A stretch of 64,000 nt of DNA, from the NCBI RefSeq assembly GCF_000314735.2, contig NZ_KB375270.1, positions 2,480,001 through 2,544,000 on the forward strand, read 5' to 3'. Each line of letters begins with the position of its first letter. Within the stretch, counting starts at the first letter, position 1. The translations under genes were made by a program, and so were the position numbers. Positions 50,593 to 61,654 of this stretch are shown one piece after another. The DNA is from Afipia felis ATCC 53690 (GTDB lineage: Bacteria; Pseudomonadota; Alphaproteobacteria; Rhizobiales; Xanthobacteraceae). Below the pieces are notes generated by a model that worked only from the letters and a program-made list of their open reading frames with translations, was not told the origin of the DNA and ran no database searches.

Positions 50593-50877
50593 CTACGGCT
50601 TCGGCGTTGCCGAACTCAGCACTTTGGCTATCTCCGCGAGACTGTCAGCAGTGCTGGTATTGCCGCCAAGTACCCCAAGCAGATTCTTTTCCCGCTCCTC
50701 GTCGAGGACGGCATGAGCAGCAGCGATCCGCTCCATTTCGTTGGCTAGCTTGCGATACGTCTCGGCAAGCGCACTGAAGATCTTACGCTTCCCTTCGTTC
50801 GACGCCGTTTCACCAATAGTCTCGCAGGCTTCGGCATCAGCGTGGAGTTTGTCGATGAAGAGCCGAATATCTTGCAT
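50593..50877 (-). CDS. Conserved hypothetical helical protein (94 aa)
   Basis: An all-helical 94-residue protein (DIRLFIDKLHADAEACETIG; IFSALAETYRKLANEMERIA). Such short helical proteins recur in bradyrhizobial genomes without assigned function. It is read from its own upstream region. Confidence 0.55.
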   Translation of the reverse strand: MQDIRLFIDKLHADAEACETIGETASNEGKRKIFSALAETYRKLANEMERIAAAHAVLDEEREKNLLGVLGGNTSTADSLAEIAKVLSSATPKP

Positions 50878-51001
50878 TTCTACCCTTTCGCGTTAACTAG
50901 CCGACTTTCAGCAGACTCATCGCTAAAGGTCATCTGAACAGCATGAAGCTTTTCGATAGCCTTCTTAACTGCGGCTGATCAATCATATTGGAGAAGATAG
51001 T

Positions 51002-51250
51002 TTACCCCGAATAGCAATTGAACCGCCCGTGCTTCACGCCGCGCAAAAACCCGCGCGAGACGTTCTGCTCCATTTCCCATTCCAGATATTCGTTTGCGAG
51101 GATTAGCGAGCGTATTGCGCTGCGAAGATCGCCGCCACAAGCGGCTATCGCCTGATCGGCAGCCGCGTCCAATCGATCCGATTCCGCCTGGGGAGCAGGC
51201 TCCGGTTGTGCCGACATGAGGATGTTCCGTATTGACCTCTTGCGGACCAT
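51002..51250 (-). CDS. Conserved hypothetical protein (82 aa)
   Basis: An 82-residue protein with DRLDAAADQAIAACGGDLRS and AIRSLILANEYLEWEMEQNV, then RGFLRGVKHGRFNCYSG, a type common in Bradyrhizobium. An internal ATG at codon 12 (MSAQPEPAP) is an alternative start. Function unknown. Confidence 0.65.
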   Translation of the reverse strand: MVRKRSIRNILMSAQPEPAPQAESDRLDAAADQAIAACGGDLRSAIRSLILANEYLEWEMEQNVSRGFLRGVKHGRFNCYSG

Positions 51251-51390
51251 GTTCCTATTTTGTTCTCATGGAGTCAAGTGGACCAAAACGTCGTTTTCCC
51301 CGCCGTGGAAGCTGGAAAGGCCGAACCCCATACGTTCATGGTGACGGATGCAAACAACATCCCGCTCGCTATTGTGCCGTGTCGTGATGA

Positions 51391-51587
51391 TCTGAAAATG
51401 TGCCGTTCTATCATCGGTCGCTCACGTCCGACGAAGCGCGGCGGATCGCAAAGGCGATCACTCGTCTGCCTGAATTTTTTTAATGCAGCGACAAGACTTC
51501 CACCCTCGCAGAAGTGGGAAGCCGTTGTCGGCGCTACGTCCGTATCACGTGGCGCTTGAGGAGAATCGGCTTATCTTCGCGCAATGA
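51391..51587 (+). pseudogene. Frameshifted small gene remnant
   Basis: One frame reads YHRSLTSDEARRIAKAITRL then PEFF and a stop; a different frame continues at once as LMQRQDFHPRRSGKPLSALR and on to ENRLIFAQ before a TGA. The change of frame falls exactly at a run of seven T (51475-51481). One extra T would join them. Either a decayed gene or a homopolymer sequencing error; no start is seen upstream because of stops at 51385. Confidence 0.45.
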
Positions 51588-51960
51588 TATGTGGTTTTCA
51601 TGCCGCTGTAACATTTGCCAGTGCGAAACGATCGACAGGGCGCTTCAGTTTGTCGTCACCAGATGTTCGCTCAGGCGCGTGCCGATTGTTTCTTTTATTT
51701 TCAGGACATGCGGGCATGTTATGCAACAGAACGGCGCCCCATTAATCTGACTGCAGCTAGTATGCACTCCACTGCGAGTTAGCGTGAGCAAATTTCTGCC
51801 GCTTTCGGTGATCTAACCCAACCACGCCATCGTATTATTTGCTGCGTCTATATTGCAGCCGCCCCCGCTGCAAGCTGACGCAAAGTATGCTCCCTGGTTG
51901 GCGAGCCATCCGACCGGGGATTTTATCGATTTTAGGGGCGACGCAACGGAGTCGAAAAGC

Positions 51961-52563
51961 TTGACAATTAGTACACTGCCTTCGTCTAACGAAATTGCCA
52001 CACCTTCTCGGGAGGAAGTCGAGTCCGCTTTTCGTACTATCATACGTTGGGCAGGAGATGACCCGTGCAGACCCGGATTAGTAGAAACGCCTTCAAGAGC
52101 TGCCCGAGCGTTTCGCGAGTACTTTGAAGGTTACGGCCAAGATCCCATTCAAATTTTGAATAAGACATTCGACGAGACGGGTGGCTACGAGGGGATGGTG
52201 GTTCTCCGGGGTATCGCATTCGAAAGCCACTGTGAGCATCATCTGGCGCCGATCGTTGGAAAGGCGTGGGTTGCATATGTGCCGAATGGCCGCGTTGTTG
52301 GACTTTCAAAGCTTGCGCGCGTCGTCGAAGCCTATGCTAAGCGGCTTCAAATACAAGAACGACTGACCTCCGAGATCGCCTCAACCATCCAGGAAGTATT
52401 GAAGCCTCAAGGCGTAGGAGTTGTGATCAAGGCTACGCATCATTGCATGTCTAGCCGTGGGGTTCACAAAGTCGGTTCGGAAATGATCACGAGCTGCATG
52501 CTTGGCTGCTTCCGGGACAACGCGAGCACAAGGCACGAGTTCTTGGCTATGGCAACCAAATGA
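51961..52563 (+). CDS. folE: GTP cyclohydrolase I
   Basis: A 200-residue enzyme converting GTP to dihydroneopterin triphosphate. Zinc ligands are C91 and H94 in SHCEHHLAP and C162 in THHCMSSRGV. RPGLVETPSRAARAF and VVGLSKLARVVEAYAKRLQ complete the family pattern. I take the TTG at 51961, nine bases after a GGAG site; a longer frame from a TTG at 51853 adds 36 residues without family resemblance. It is followed after 160 bases by trpB. A second folE elsewhere is likely, so this may be a condition-specific copy. Confidence 0.9.
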   Translation: MTISTLPSSNEIATPSREEVESAFRTIIRWAGDDPCRPGLVETPSRAARAFREYFEGYGQDPIQILNKTFDETGGYEGMVVLRGIAFESHCEHHLAPIVGKAWVAYVPNGRVVGLSKLARVVEAYAKRLQIQERLTSEIASTIQEVLKPQGVGVVIKATHHCMSSRGVHKVGSEMITSCMLGCFRDNASTRHEFLAMATK

Positions 52564-52723
52564 TCTCATACCACCACGACAGCTATTTTACATTTTCCGA
52601 ACTTATGCAGATCCTTCGCGTGTATGCGCGAAACCACCTTCGCGGCGAGTAAATTTTTTTTTGCAAGTAAAACATGCAGAGAGCCAGCAAGATCGTGCGC
52701 AACCCTCGTCTGGGTTAAAGTGA

Positions 52724-53935
52724 ATGAGGATTAAGCGAACCGAATCCTTGCGCTCCGGACCCGATGAGCGCGGCCACTTTGGCTTGTTTGGTGGACGCTA
52801 CGTACCTGAAACATTGATGCCGCTTATCCTCCAGCTGGAGAGCGCGTACATAGAAGCGCGCGAGTGCCATCAATTCCAAAGCGAGATGGATTTCTATCTC
52901 CAAAACTATGTAGGCCGACCCAGCCCGCTGTACTTCGCCGAGCGTCTGACAGACCACTGCAAGGGCGCGAAAATATACTTTAAACGCGACGAGCTGAACC
53001 ACACCGGTGCGCACAAGGTCAACAACGTGCTCGGTCAGATCTTGATCGCCCGGCGCATGGGGAAAAAACGAATTATCGCTGAAACTGGAGCTGGTATGCA
53101 TGGCGTAGCGACCGCTACGTTATGCGCTCGTTTTGGTCTCCAATGCGTAATCTACATGGGATCTTTAGACGTTGAAAGGCAGCAAACCAACGTTCTACGG
53201 ATGAAGATACTCGGTGCAGATGTCAGGCCGGTTGAAGCGGGATCAAAAACTCTGAAAGACGCGATGAATGAGGCATTGCGTGATTGGGTGACTAATGTTG
53301 ACGATACTTTTTACTGCATCGGCACTGTGGCTGGGCCTCATCCATATCCCATGATGGTTAGAGATTTTCAGTGCGTCATCGGACGAGAAACGCGTTCTCA
53401 AATGCTGGTATCTGAAGGTCGCCTTCCCAATTCCTTGATTGCATGTATTGGTGGCGGTTCCAATGCGATTGGCTTGTTTCATCCTTTTCTTGATGAGCCT
53501 ACGGTTGAAATGTATGGCGTTGAAGCCGCCGGTAATGGGCTCACAAGTGGGATGCATGCGGCGTCCATCGCCAAAGGGCAGCCCGGAGTGCTTCATGGAA
53601 ACCGGACGCGTTTACTGATGGACGACAATGGCCAGATTGAGAATGTACATTCAATCTCAGCAGGTCTCGATTATCCAGGTGTAGGGCCAGAACATGCGTG
53701 GTTGGATGCTATCGGACGTGTAATGTACATTTCTGCAACGGACGAAGAAGCGGTGTCAGCGCTTTGTCTCTGCGCAGAGCTAGAAGGTATTATTCCAGCT
53801 CTTGAACCTGCACATGCCTTGGCGAGGGTCCTGACCCTCGCGCCGCAAAGACAAAGAGAGCATTTGATGGTTGTGAATTTATGTGGCCGCGGCGATAAAG
53901 ACCTTCTGACGATCTCTGGATTTTTAAGGACCTGA
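52724..53935 (+). CDS. trpB: Tryptophan synthase beta-chain homologue with altered active site
   Basis: A 403-residue PLP enzyme of the TrpB1 type. The PLP lysine is K98 in [10 protein letters not shown], the catalytic Glu is E120, and IGGGSNAIG binds the phosphate. Two near-invariant residues differ: [12 protein letters not shown] has Met125 where Gln is normal, and [10 protein letters not shown] has Cys387 for the Ser that contacts the PLP nitrogen. No trpA or trpF is nearby, so it may not make tryptophan from indole-glycerol phosphate; a stand-alone beta-replacement enzyme is possible. Base composition is lower in G+C than the chromosome around feoAB. Confidence 0.85.
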   Translation: MRIKRTESLRSGPDERGHFGLFGGRYVPETLMPLILQLESAYIEARECHQFQSEMDFYLQNYVGRPSPLYFAERLTDHCKGAKIYFKRDELNHTGAHKVNNVLGQILIARRMGKKRIIAETGAGMHGVATATLCARFGLQCVIYMGSLDVERQQTNVLRMKILGADVRPVEAGSKTLKDAMNEALRDWVTNVDDTFYCIGTVAGPHPYPMMVRDFQCVIGRETRSQMLVSEGRLPNSLIACIGGGSNAIGLFHPFLDEPTVEMYGVEAAGNGLTSGMHAASIAKGQPGVLHGNRTRLLMDDNGQIENVHSISAGLDYPGVGPEHAWLDAIGRVMYISATDEEAVSALCLCAELEGIIPALEPAHALARVLTLAPQRQREHLMVVNLCGRGDKDLLTISGFLRT

Positions 53936-54067
53936 GCCGAGAGTTCTAGACTACCGACGTATTTTATATAGACACGCTAAAGACTCATGCGGAGTCACTG
54001 CTAGGAAAAGCCAAAGATCACGCAGAATATCAAAATCTACGCGCTAACTCGCATGAACAGCTCTTCA

Positions 54068-54952
54068 TTAAATTAAAAGATCGTGAGTCAATAATGGACG
54101 CAGGAGCGGATTTGGGAATTTTCTTTTCATCGTAACGGCATAGAAATTCTCAGTTATGCCTGGCAGTCTGTTCGCCTCGACAAGGGCGCCAGAGTCCAAT
54201 TCATCTTTAACAACGATCGACGGCAGGACGGCAAGCCCGATGTCTTGGCGTGCTAGCAAGCGCATCATCGCCATGTCCTCCACTTCCGCAACGATTTGCG
54301 GGCGAATGCCCAGCCGATCGACAAGAGCATCAAAGCCAATCTTCACGCTGCTATCGGTTGTTGGCAAGATGATCGGGTGAGACCCTAGCCGCTGGACTAA
54401 ATCCTCCTTCTTTATGCCAAGTCGAGCTCTCGTGCCGATCAAGCTAACAGGTTGTTCGGCGAGGCGGTGAGCGACAAAGCGCGTCAAGGCATCGCGAGAC
54501 GGTGCCTGGTTAATGAGAACAACATCGAGACTTAGTTCCTCAAGCGACTGCAAAAGCTCGCTAGCGCTACCTGAGCGCAGTACCAGTTCAACGTCGGCGC
54601 GTCCAAATAACGGTTTCAAGAAAGCCATTTGGAAATTGCGAGAAAGTGTCGCTAAGGCGCCAACTCTAAGTACTCGCCGCGCACCCCTCGTGTTGCGCAA
54701 GGTGCCAACTAGTTCGTCTCCGGCCGAGAAGATCGCATCGGCATGATCGAGCGCGATCCGTCCCGCTTCCGTCAGGTGTAGTTGCCGACCCCTTCGGTCG
54801 AATAAAGGATGACCTAAACGGGCTTCAAGTTTACGGATTTGAACCGATAAAGCCGACTGGGTGACGTTCAATGTCTCGGCCGTGCGCGTGAGGTTCCCAT
54901 CATGGGCAACGGCCCAGAAATATCGCAAATGGTTGTAATTGAGCGTGCTCAT
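54068..54952 (-). CDS. LysR-type regulator, NhaR-like
   Basis: A 294-residue LysR protein. The N-terminus LNYNHLRYFWAVAHDGNLTR and SALSVQIRKLEARLGHPLF is the NhaR-type winged helix, followed by a periplasmic-binding-like effector domain. It is divergent from dabB, with a T-N11-A dyad covering its own start, so it probably controls dabBA. NhaR proteins respond to Na+ or pH; here bicarbonate or a related signal is possible. Confidence 0.88.
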   Translation of the reverse strand: MSTLNYNHLRYFWAVAHDGNLTRTAETLNVTQSALSVQIRKLEARLGHPLFDRRGRQLHLTEAGRIALDHADAIFSAGDELVGTLRNTRGARRVLRVGALATLSRNFQMAFLKPLFGRADVELVLRSGSASELLQSLEELSLDVVLINQAPSRDALTRFVAHRLAEQPVSLIGTRARLGIKKEDLVQRLGSHPIILPTTDSSVKIGFDALVDRLGIRPQIVAEVEDMAMMRLLARQDIGLAVLPSIVVKDELDSGALVEANRLPGITENFYAVTMKRKFPNPLLRPLLTHDLLI

Positions 54953-54976
54953 TTCGTTTCATTATAGCGAACGAAA
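54952..54976. promoter_or_regulatory. LysR-type T-N11-A operator
   Basis: TTTCGTT-N11-AACGAAA, seven-base perfect arms, between the LysR gene and dabB. The form is classical for LysR-family binding sites; it overlaps the first base of the regulator start codon. Confidence 0.6.
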
Positions 54977-55054
54977 GTGCGCAAACAATGCATTTTCTTC
55001 CTAATCTGCATCCGAGTATCAGCTGGGCGATGAAACCCAATTTGGAGTTTATTC

Positions 55055-56626
55055 GTGTCGCCTTACGCCTTCTCGTTGATTGCTCCCTTCGTCCTTATTA
55101 TTTCCGCCGCCCTTTCGTTTTTGCTCTCGGAACAGCACTCTCGCTTAGTGGCAACCCTTGCCGAAATTGCTGCGCTTTTGGCGCTGGCAGTGGCCTTGGC
55201 GTCGATCGTTACGCTTGTCTTCCTTGGCGCTGGCGAAAGTAACCTTTTTGGCACGGCCGGGATCGGTCTATCGACGCGTCTCGATGCCGTTAGCGTGACG
55301 ATGCTTGCACTTGTCGCTTTCGTCGGCTGGATCGTGGTGCGTTATTCGCGCACATATCTGGACGGTGAGCAGCGCCAGAGCACCTTCACCGGTTGGCTAA
55401 CCACAGCTCTGGCGGCCGTGCTTCTTCTCGTGCAGGCTGGCAATCTTTCCCAGCTTGTCGTGGCATGGATAGCGACCAGCCTGTGCCTTCATCGTTTGTT
55501 GTTATTTTATCCCAGCCGGATCGCCGCGCAGCGCGCAGCACGAAAGAAACTGTTTTTTACGCGGATTGGCGCCGTGAGCCTCATCACGGCAGCTGTTATG
55601 CTGGCGCTCGCCTTTGGCACAACCGACATCGCTGCGATCAATGCAGCCGCCAGGAATGGCAATGCGCCCTTGCTGGCAGTTTCCGCGACCATTCTTATTG
55701 CGATTGCGGCATTGTTGAAGTCGGCGCAATTCCCCACGCATGGTTGGCTGACCGAAGTCATGGAAGCGCCAACACCGGTCTCCGCATTGCTGCATGCCGG
55801 CGTCATAAATGGCGGCGGATTTCTGCTCGTCCGGTTCGCCGATGTGATGTTGCTCTCGCCTGGAATCTTGGCCGTCCTGGCTATCCTAGGTGGCTTCACC
55901 GCACTTTTCGGCGCACTTGTGATGTTGACGCAGCCTTCAGTCAAAACTTCGCTTGCTTGGTCGACGGTGGCGCAAATGGGGTTCATGACGCTTCAATGCG
56001 GGCTGGGACTCTTCCCATTAGCGTTGCTGCACATAGTCGCGCATTCACTCTACAAAGCGCACGCCTTCCTCTCTTCTGGCGGCGCCGTTGATCAAGTAGC
56101 GGCCATCCGGCGACCAGGACCGGTTGCGATACCTGACGGCGCTGCAGTCGGCTGGGCCTTTATTGCGGCGCTTACGATTTATGCCGCGATCGGCGCGGCG
56201 TTTGGCACCATTTTCGGCTTTGATCACAAATCACCGCAATCTCTAGCACTGGGCGCCATCCTAATTTTCGGCGTAGCTTATCTATTGGCACAGGGAATGG
56301 CCGATGCCGCTCCGCGTGTTTTGACCCGTATGACTGCGGTCTACTCGCTGGCCGCAGCGTTCGGCTACTTCGCCCTGCAAACGCTGGCAGAGCGGCTGAC
56401 CGCTGGCGCGCTGCCTACAACGCCTACACCAGGCCGCCTAGAGTGGACACTGATGATTCTCGCGATCATCTCGTTTGGGACGGTAGCGGTTGCTCAAGCA
56501 CTTTTCCCGCTTTGGTCTAATCACCCTGCTGCAGCCGGTCTGCGGGTTCATCTTTCGAACGGCCTTTACATCAACGCAACACTCGACCGGATGCTTGGCG
56601 GATGGTCCGTCCGTAAGCCGTCTTGA
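55055..56626 (+). CDS. dabB: DabB, NuoL-like membrane subunit of the inorganic-carbon transporter
   Basis: A 523-residue protein with about 13 hydrophobic helices of the complex-I/Mrp antiporter family. [20 protein letters not shown] is the conserved lysine-helix segment and [15 protein letters not shown] the broken helix. DabB conducts cations to drive CO2 hydration by DabA. It uses a GTG start at 55055 and is followed by dabA 25 bases after its stop. Confidence 0.9.
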   Translation: MSPYAFSLIAPFVLIISAALSFLLSEQHSRLVATLAEIAALLALAVALASIVTLVFLGAGESNLFGTAGIGLSTRLDAVSVTMLALVAFVGWIVVRYSRTYLDGEQRQSTFTGWLTTALAAVLLLVQAGNLSQLVVAWIATSLCLHRLLLFYPSRIAAQRAARKKLFFTRIGAVSLITAAVMLALAFGTTDIAAINAAARNGNAPLLAVSATILIAIAALLKSAQFPTHGWLTEVMEAPTPVSALLHAGVINGGGFLLVRFADVMLLSPGILAVLAILGGFTALFGALVMLTQPSVKTSLAWSTVAQMGFMTLQCGLGLFPLALLHIVAHSLYKAHAFLSSGGAVDQVAAIRRPGPVAIPDGAAVGWAFIAALTIYAAIGAAFGTIFGFDHKSPQSLALGAILIFGVAYLLAQGMADAAPRVLTRMTAVYSLAAAFGYFALQTLAERLTAGALPTTPTPGRLEWTLMILAIISFGTVAVAQALFPLWSNHPAAAGLRVHLSNGLYINATLDRMLGGWSVRKPS

Positions 56627-56651
56627 AAAAAATACAGCCAGGAACAAATCA

Positions 56652-59075
56652 ATGCTGATGATTACGCCTGAACCCGCAACTCTGGAATCGGATGTTATTC
56701 TAGCCGCTGCGAAACAAGCGGCTCGCGCCATTCCACCTCTTTGGCCGCTAACATCCAGTGTAGCGGTAAATCCTTTCTTGGGACAAACCGAGGAACCGTT
56801 AGCCATCGCTGCAGTTCGCCTCAGAAGAGCTGCTGGGATTGCTCTGACAATGTCGCGCGCATGGTACGCAGACCGTATTCACACTGGTGAAATTTCCGAC
56901 GAAGATATAGAGGGGGCTCTTGGGGCGGCAAGGGAACTAGCCCCAACCGAAACTCTCGCTTCCGTTAAGTCCAAAGCAGAGGAGCAAACACCGGCTTTGC
57001 CCCCGCTTCCAACCATTGCGGATTTTGCAGCCAAAGCTTCAAGCATTGATTGGCCGGGAATTTTGTCGGAGCGCTTTGGTCACTGGGCTGCCAGCTATTT
57101 CGACGCCGGCCACGCACTCTGGGCTGCACCGCAGAGTCGAAGCGCCTACGCTGCTTGGCGCGCGGTCGCGACGAATGACCTAACGCCGGAGATACTTGGT
57201 TTGTCAGGATTTGCCGCTCATATCGCGCAGGCGCCCGAGCACCAAAATGACGTTGTGATCCAAGTGGTCAAAAGGTTGGGGTTGAGTGAGGGCGCGCTAG
57301 AGATGTACTTCCACCGGCTGCTTCTGAGCCTGGGTGGCTGGGCACAGTACGCCCGCTACAGACTTTGGAAGGCTGAACTCTCGGGCAGCTCGGACGACAC
57401 AATAGCCGAACTATTGGCTATCCGTATGATGTGGGAAAGCGCGTTGTTTGAACAATATGGTTCAAAGATCGCCGACCAATGGGAAGAGGCGCTTTGCGCT
57501 TATGCATCGTCAATCGAACCCACACTGGACGACGCGATCAATATGATCCTGCAGGAGGCGACTGAGCGCTCGTTGCAACGGCGCTTAGCCAAAACCCTCG
57601 CAGTCCCTGCACTGACAAATGTATCGTCACGCCCGGCAATGCAGATGGCTTTTTGCATAGACGTGCGCTCAGAGGTATTTCGCCGGGCGCTTGAAAGCAC
57701 TGATCCATGCATCGAAACCCTCGGGTTTGCTGGCTTTTTTGGTCTCGGCATTTCGCATAAGCGTTTTGCCTCCGATGTGCCCGAAGCTCATCTGCCGGTA
57801 TTGCTGTATCCCAAAATACACACATGCTCTGGCGGTCATTCACACGATAACGGCAACCGAGACCAAACCGCCAGAGTTGTTGCTCGTGCGAAGCGTGCTT
57901 GGGGTAGATTCAAGCTTGCAGCAATTTCCTCTTTTGCGTTCGTCGAAGCGACTGGACCCATTTATGCAAGCAAACTGATACATGACGGCCTCGGCTTGTC
58001 CAAAAACGAGGTCCCAAACGATCCGCCTCCGCGATTTGATCCGGCGCTACCTCTCGACGCGCGCATCAGCATAGCAGAGAGCGTCCTCAAGGCGATGTGC
58101 CTTATTGAGCGGTTTGCACCGCTCATTCTTGTCGCTGGACACGGCGCTAATGTCATCAACAATCCACATGCAAGCGCGCTCCACTGCGGTGCATGCGGCG
58201 GCTACTCTGGTGATGTCAACGCACGGTTGCTCGCCGGGCTGCTCAACGATCCCGAGGTACGCCTAGGTCTGGTAGAGCGTGGGATCAATATTCCGGACGA
58301 CACGCTGTTTGTCGGCGCGTTGCATGACACGACTACGGACAGAGTGACCGTGTATGAAGCGGATCATCCATCTTCGACTCATAGAGAGAAAATCGTAACG
58401 GCAAAGGCTTGGCTTAAAGTCGCGGGGCAGCAGGCGCGGACTGAGCGCGCCTTAAGGTTGCCAAGAGCTACCGGGCCGAATGAGATCGTGAGTCGCTCTC
58501 GCGACTGGTCCGAAATTCGTCCGGAGTGGGGGTTGGCCGGCTGTGATGCGTTTATCGCAGCACCGCGCCGTCAAACTGTCGGCCGAGACCTCAAAGGCCG
58601 CGTTTTTCTTCATGACTATGATTGGCGGCTGGACGAGGAATTCAGCATCCTCGAATTGATCATGACAGCGCCGGTCGTGGTAGCAAGTTGGATCAGCCTT
58701 CAATATTATGGATCTACGGTTGCCCCAGAACTGTTTGGTGGCGGCAATAAACTTCTTCACAACGTCACCGGCGGGATCGGCGTCTTGGAGGGGAATGGCG
58801 GACTTTTGCGGGCGGGACTTCCTTGGCAGTCAGTTCATGACGGCAAGCATTACGTGCACGATCCTGTTCGCTTGACCGTACTTCTTGAAGCACCTCGGGA
58901 CGCGATGAGCGCGATCCTGAAGCGTCATGATCAAGTGAGAGCCCTATTCGACAATAAATGGCTTCATTTGATAGCTCTCGATGACAATGGCTTCATGGCT
59001 TGGCGGTATATTGGCGGTCTGCGCTGGCAGGCGATTGCCACCAACAAAGATGAACGACATCCCATGGCAGTATGA
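56652..59075 (+). CDS. dabA: DabA (DUF2309/UPF0753), zinc-dependent CO2-hydrating subunit
   Basis: An 807-residue protein. The beta-carbonic-anhydrase-like zinc site is complete: C335 and D337 in [10 protein letters not shown]497 in VAGHGA and C512 in LHCGACGG, the same spacing as in the Halothiobacillus enzyme. [16 protein letters not shown] opens the protein. With DabB it accumulates bicarbonate in the cytoplasm. The ATG at 56652 follows the dabB stop; longer in-frame starts overlap dabB. No Rubisco genes are in the window. Confidence 0.93.
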   Translation: MLMITPEPATLESDVILAAAKQAARAIPPLWPLTSSVAVNPFLGQTEEPLAIAAVRLRRAAGIALTMSRAWYADRIHTGEISDEDIEGALGAARELAPTETLASVKSKAEEQTPALPPLPTIADFAAKASSIDWPGILSERFGHWAASYFDAGHALWAAPQSRSAYAAWRAVATNDLTPEILGLSGFAAHIAQAPEHQNDVVIQVVKRLGLSEGALEMYFHRLLLSLGGWAQYARYRLWKAELSGSSDDTIAELLAIRMMWESALFEQYGSKIADQWEEALCAYASSIEPTLDDAINMILQEATERSLQRRLAKTLAVPALTNVSSRPAMQMAFCIDVRSEVFRRALESTDPCIETLGFAGFFGLGISHKRFASDVPEAHLPVLLYPKIHTCSGGHSHDNGNRDQTARVVARAKRAWGRFKLAAISSFAFVEATGPIYASKLIHDGLGLSKNEVPNDPPPRFDPALPLDARISIAESVLKAMCLIERFAPLILVAGHGANVINNPHASALHCGACGGYSGDVNARLLAGLLNDPEVRLGLVERGINIPDDTLFVGALHDTTTDRVTVYEADHPSSTHREKIVTAKAWLKVAGQQARTERALRLPRATGPNEIVSRSRDWSEIRPEWGLAGCDAFIAAPRRQTVGRDLKGRVFLHDYDWRLDEEFSILELIMTAPVVVASWISLQYYGSTVAPELFGGGNKLLHNVTGGIGVLEGNGGLLRAGLPWQSVHDGKHYVHDPVRLTVLLEAPRDAMSAILKRHDQVRALFDNKWLHLIALDDNGFMAWRYIGGLRWQAIATNKDERHPMAV

Positions 59076-59328
59076 GCCGGCGTTATCGGCTAAAAGGCGA
59101 GACTCGTCGTCGAATCTAGCTACCTTCGCGTTCAAGCCTATCGGAAGCTGACAGCTGAACGGAATTGCGCTTCGGAGAAGCAATCATCCAATGATGGAAG
59201 GGTCGTACCTTCTTGTCACAGGTTCGCGGACCGCTGTCTTTCCAAAAGTAGGTAACCTCAAATCCTAAGCGTGCCGAAAATTGATCAGCAATAGCGGGTT
59301 GCTCAAACGCAGATGAGGGAGGCTATCT

Positions 59329-60225
59329 TTGAGCAAAGCTAATCATCAGGCTCCAACGAGCGAGTTTACGTCTAGTCCGTATTCTGGCCGCCGCGGCGTG
59401 CTTGCGACGATGCACGGCAAAGAGGCTGCCATCTCGCCAGCGTTCCGAAAACGGCTCGGCCTTCGAGTCGAAACGGCAATGGGGCTCGACACCGACGCAC
59501 TTGGCACTTTCACAGGCGAAATTGCGCGATTCGGAACCATCCGCGAGACTGCAATCGCTAAAGCTCGTCTTGGAATGGCGGCGGTAGGTATATCTATCGG
59601 CATCGCCAGCGAGGGAAGCTATGGCCCCCATCCGCACATTCCCTTTATCGCTGGTGGGATAGAACTTATAGCTATCGTCGACGATGACCTAGGAATTGTC
59701 GTGTGCGAACACCTAATTGACGATGCCCCGGCTTACGACCACGTGATTACGGCTGAGATAGGCAATATCAACTCGTTTCTGAATCGAATACGATTTCCAA
59801 ATCATGCCCTGATCGTGCGACCTCATCAGACTGATGGCAGCGAGGTCATGATCCACAAGGGATTGCGCACCGTCGAGGCGTTGGCCAACGCGATTGCGTC
59901 GGCAGCAGCTCGCTCGGACGACAAACGCGCGCTCGTGCAGACAGACATGCGCGCACATATGAATCCGACGCGGATGGTGACGCTCCGTCGTCTGGCTATC
60001 TCTCTTTGCGACCGTCTGGCCACGCGCTGTCCGAGTTGTGCTATGCCAGGCTACGGACTGATTGATGTTGAATCCGGTTTGCCCTGTGAATGGTGCGGCG
60101 CACCGAGCTTGATGGCTCGCCATCATCTATTCGGCTGCGTTGCCTGCGATTTCAGCGAAAGGCGCCCTCGACCCGACGGGCGTACCAGCGCTGATCCTGG
60201 TCAGTGCCCGAAGTGCAATCCATGA
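59329..60225 (+). CDS. DUF6671 family protein
   Basis: A 298-residue protein with RRGVLATMHGKEAAISPAFR near the start and, at the C-terminus, four pairs of zinc-ribbon Cys (CPSC, CEWC, GCVACD, CPKC), the DUF6671 pattern. The middle has an alpha/beta core (AVGISIGIASEGSYGPHPHI). Such proteins often accompany dabAB or other carbon genes; function is unknown. It starts about 250 bases after dabA; a TTG start at 59329. Confidence 0.75.
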   Translation: MSKANHQAPTSEFTSSPYSGRRGVLATMHGKEAAISPAFRKRLGLRVETAMGLDTDALGTFTGEIARFGTIRETAIAKARLGMAAVGISIGIASEGSYGPHPHIPFIAGGIELIAIVDDDLGIVVCEHLIDDAPAYDHVITAEIGNINSFLNRIRFPNHALIVRPHQTDGSEVMIHKGLRTVEALANAIASAAARSDDKRALVQTDMRAHMNPTRMVTLRRLAISLCDRLATRCPSCAMPGYGLIDVESGLPCEWCGAPSLMARHHLFGCVACDFSERRPRPDGRTSADPGQCPKCNP

Positions 60226-60562
60226 TCGCCTTGAAATCTTTATGCACGTAGGCCCGATTGCCGAAAGTTGTCGAATTTGGCGCGTGACCAGCAGAGCAAA
60301 GCAAATACTGAATTTAACGCTACCGTTATGAGATCGACGTGCCGATCGCACAAATTTTGAATGTCAGGCAATGACATGTTGGTGAGCAGCACTAAGTCGG
60401 CGCTTAATTGTGATCTTGGCTATATTTTGAATGACCCAGGAATCCTAAGCCCTCGTTTACGCGCACGTTCCGATGAGTGCTTCGGAAGGCTTGGGTTGGT
60501 CGAAAAGAGAACTATGAAATCAAGTTTGATAAGCTGCGCTTGGTGAGCGCACCTTCGTATTG
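60226..60562. other. Intergenic region without a convincing gene
   Basis: About 340 bases between convergent genes. A + strand frame at 60361-60546 has no family resemblance and no ribosome-binding site. Nothing else is seen. Confidence 0.4.
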
Positions 60563-60985
60563 TCATTCATTCGAACTCTTTCCATGATGCAATCCAAGGA
60601 GCTCGTTGGTGAGCCGATTCAAGTCGGATAGTGAGTAAGGTTTCGCAATGAATGCTACCGCCTCGGCTGCACGTGCAATAGTGGTATCACTTGAAGAGAG
60701 GACCACCGGCAACCCCGGTCGTTCAATCTTTAGACGTCGAGCGAGTGCCACTCCATCCATTGTCCCAGGCATTTGAAAATCGCTCAGAACGAGATCGCAG
60801 TTCACCCCGGAATTTAAAAGTATTATGGCTTCATCAGCGTTCGCGGCTTCAAGCACTTCAAATCCACCTGCTCGCAGGAATTCCGCAACAGGAATACGGA
60901 GCAGAACCTCATCCTCAACAATGAGTATTGTCTTCTGCTCTAAATTTGGAAATTTCTCGTAGCTCGTGGTCGGTTCATGGGCCAT
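60563..60985 (-). CDS. Single-domain response regulator
   Basis: A 140-residue CheY-like receiver. Acidic residues are in LIVEDEVLLR, the phosphoacceptor is D69 in LSDFQMPG, and the switch residues are Ser in LSSSDT and Lys in IAKPYS. There is no output domain, so it works through protein partners or in a phosphorelay. No histidine kinase is adjacent. Confidence 0.92.
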   Translation of the reverse strand: MAHEPTTSYEKFPNLEQKTILIVEDEVLLRIPVAEFLRAGGFEVLEAANADEAIILLNSGVNCDLVLSDFQMPGTMDGVALARRLKIERPGLPVVLSSSDTTIARAAEAVAFIAKPYSLSDLNRLTNELLGLHHGKSSNE

Positions 60986-61099
60986 TCCGATTGTGCTCCA
61001 AACAAAGTAACATCTCGCCTCAGAGGTTAGTTGGGGTCAAACAGCAGCTATTTTGCGCCCGTTGGCCAGAAATGCATGGAAAAATCCATTCGGCTAAAT

Positions 61100-61471
61100 T
61101 CAATTTACCTGTGCCCAATTTACGTTCCGGCAAAGCAGTCCGCCCAATATGCACCCGTGCGTGATCAAGCTATTGCGACCGACAATCACCGTTAATGCAT
61201 AGCTTATATCGCGTTTAGGGTCGTAGGCGGTGCCTGCAAGCTTCGTTTCGGACTTGCGATCCAGCGACATCACCAATCGATCGCCGACCTTCTCGCCCTT
61301 GCTCGCATCTTTGATCCAAAGATTGGTTGCGCAAATCTTGGATCCGCACGGTGCGATCCTGACGCGAGCATTCCCGTCATCGCGCAACCACACCCCGTCA
61401 GGGCTGCGTTCCTGGGCGGCCAATGCGGTGCACCCTATAAGATAAAGGATAGAGAACGCTGCTGCGCGCAT
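61100..61471 (-). CDS. DUF2147 family secreted protein
   Basis: A 123-residue protein with a signal peptide (MRAAAFSILYLIGCTALAA) and the DUF2147 pattern: PDGVWLRDDGNARVRIAPCG, then CATNLWIKDASKGEKVGDRL and a C-terminal CILGGLLCRNVNW. The four Cys may form disulfides. Function unknown; exported, lipocalin-like fold suspected. Confidence 0.85.
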   Translation of the reverse strand: MRAAAFSILYLIGCTALAAQERSPDGVWLRDDGNARVRIAPCGSKICATNLWIKDASKGEKVGDRLVMSLDRKSETKLAGTAYDPKRDISYALTVIVGRNSLITHGCILGGLLCRNVNWAQVN

Positions 61472-61654
61472 TATCACGACATAGACTCCTGAAGGTTTGC
61501 GCTTCTATCTTCGCTATACGCAGGCCTTCCCTGTTCGGATCACATACCGTGTGGGGGCCGCTTTCGTGAGACCATCGTAACGCGCAGCACCGTGTGATCT
61601 GATGATCCCGCAAGGGCGTAACAGGAGTAATCTCGGGCAAAGAAAGGCCAACCT

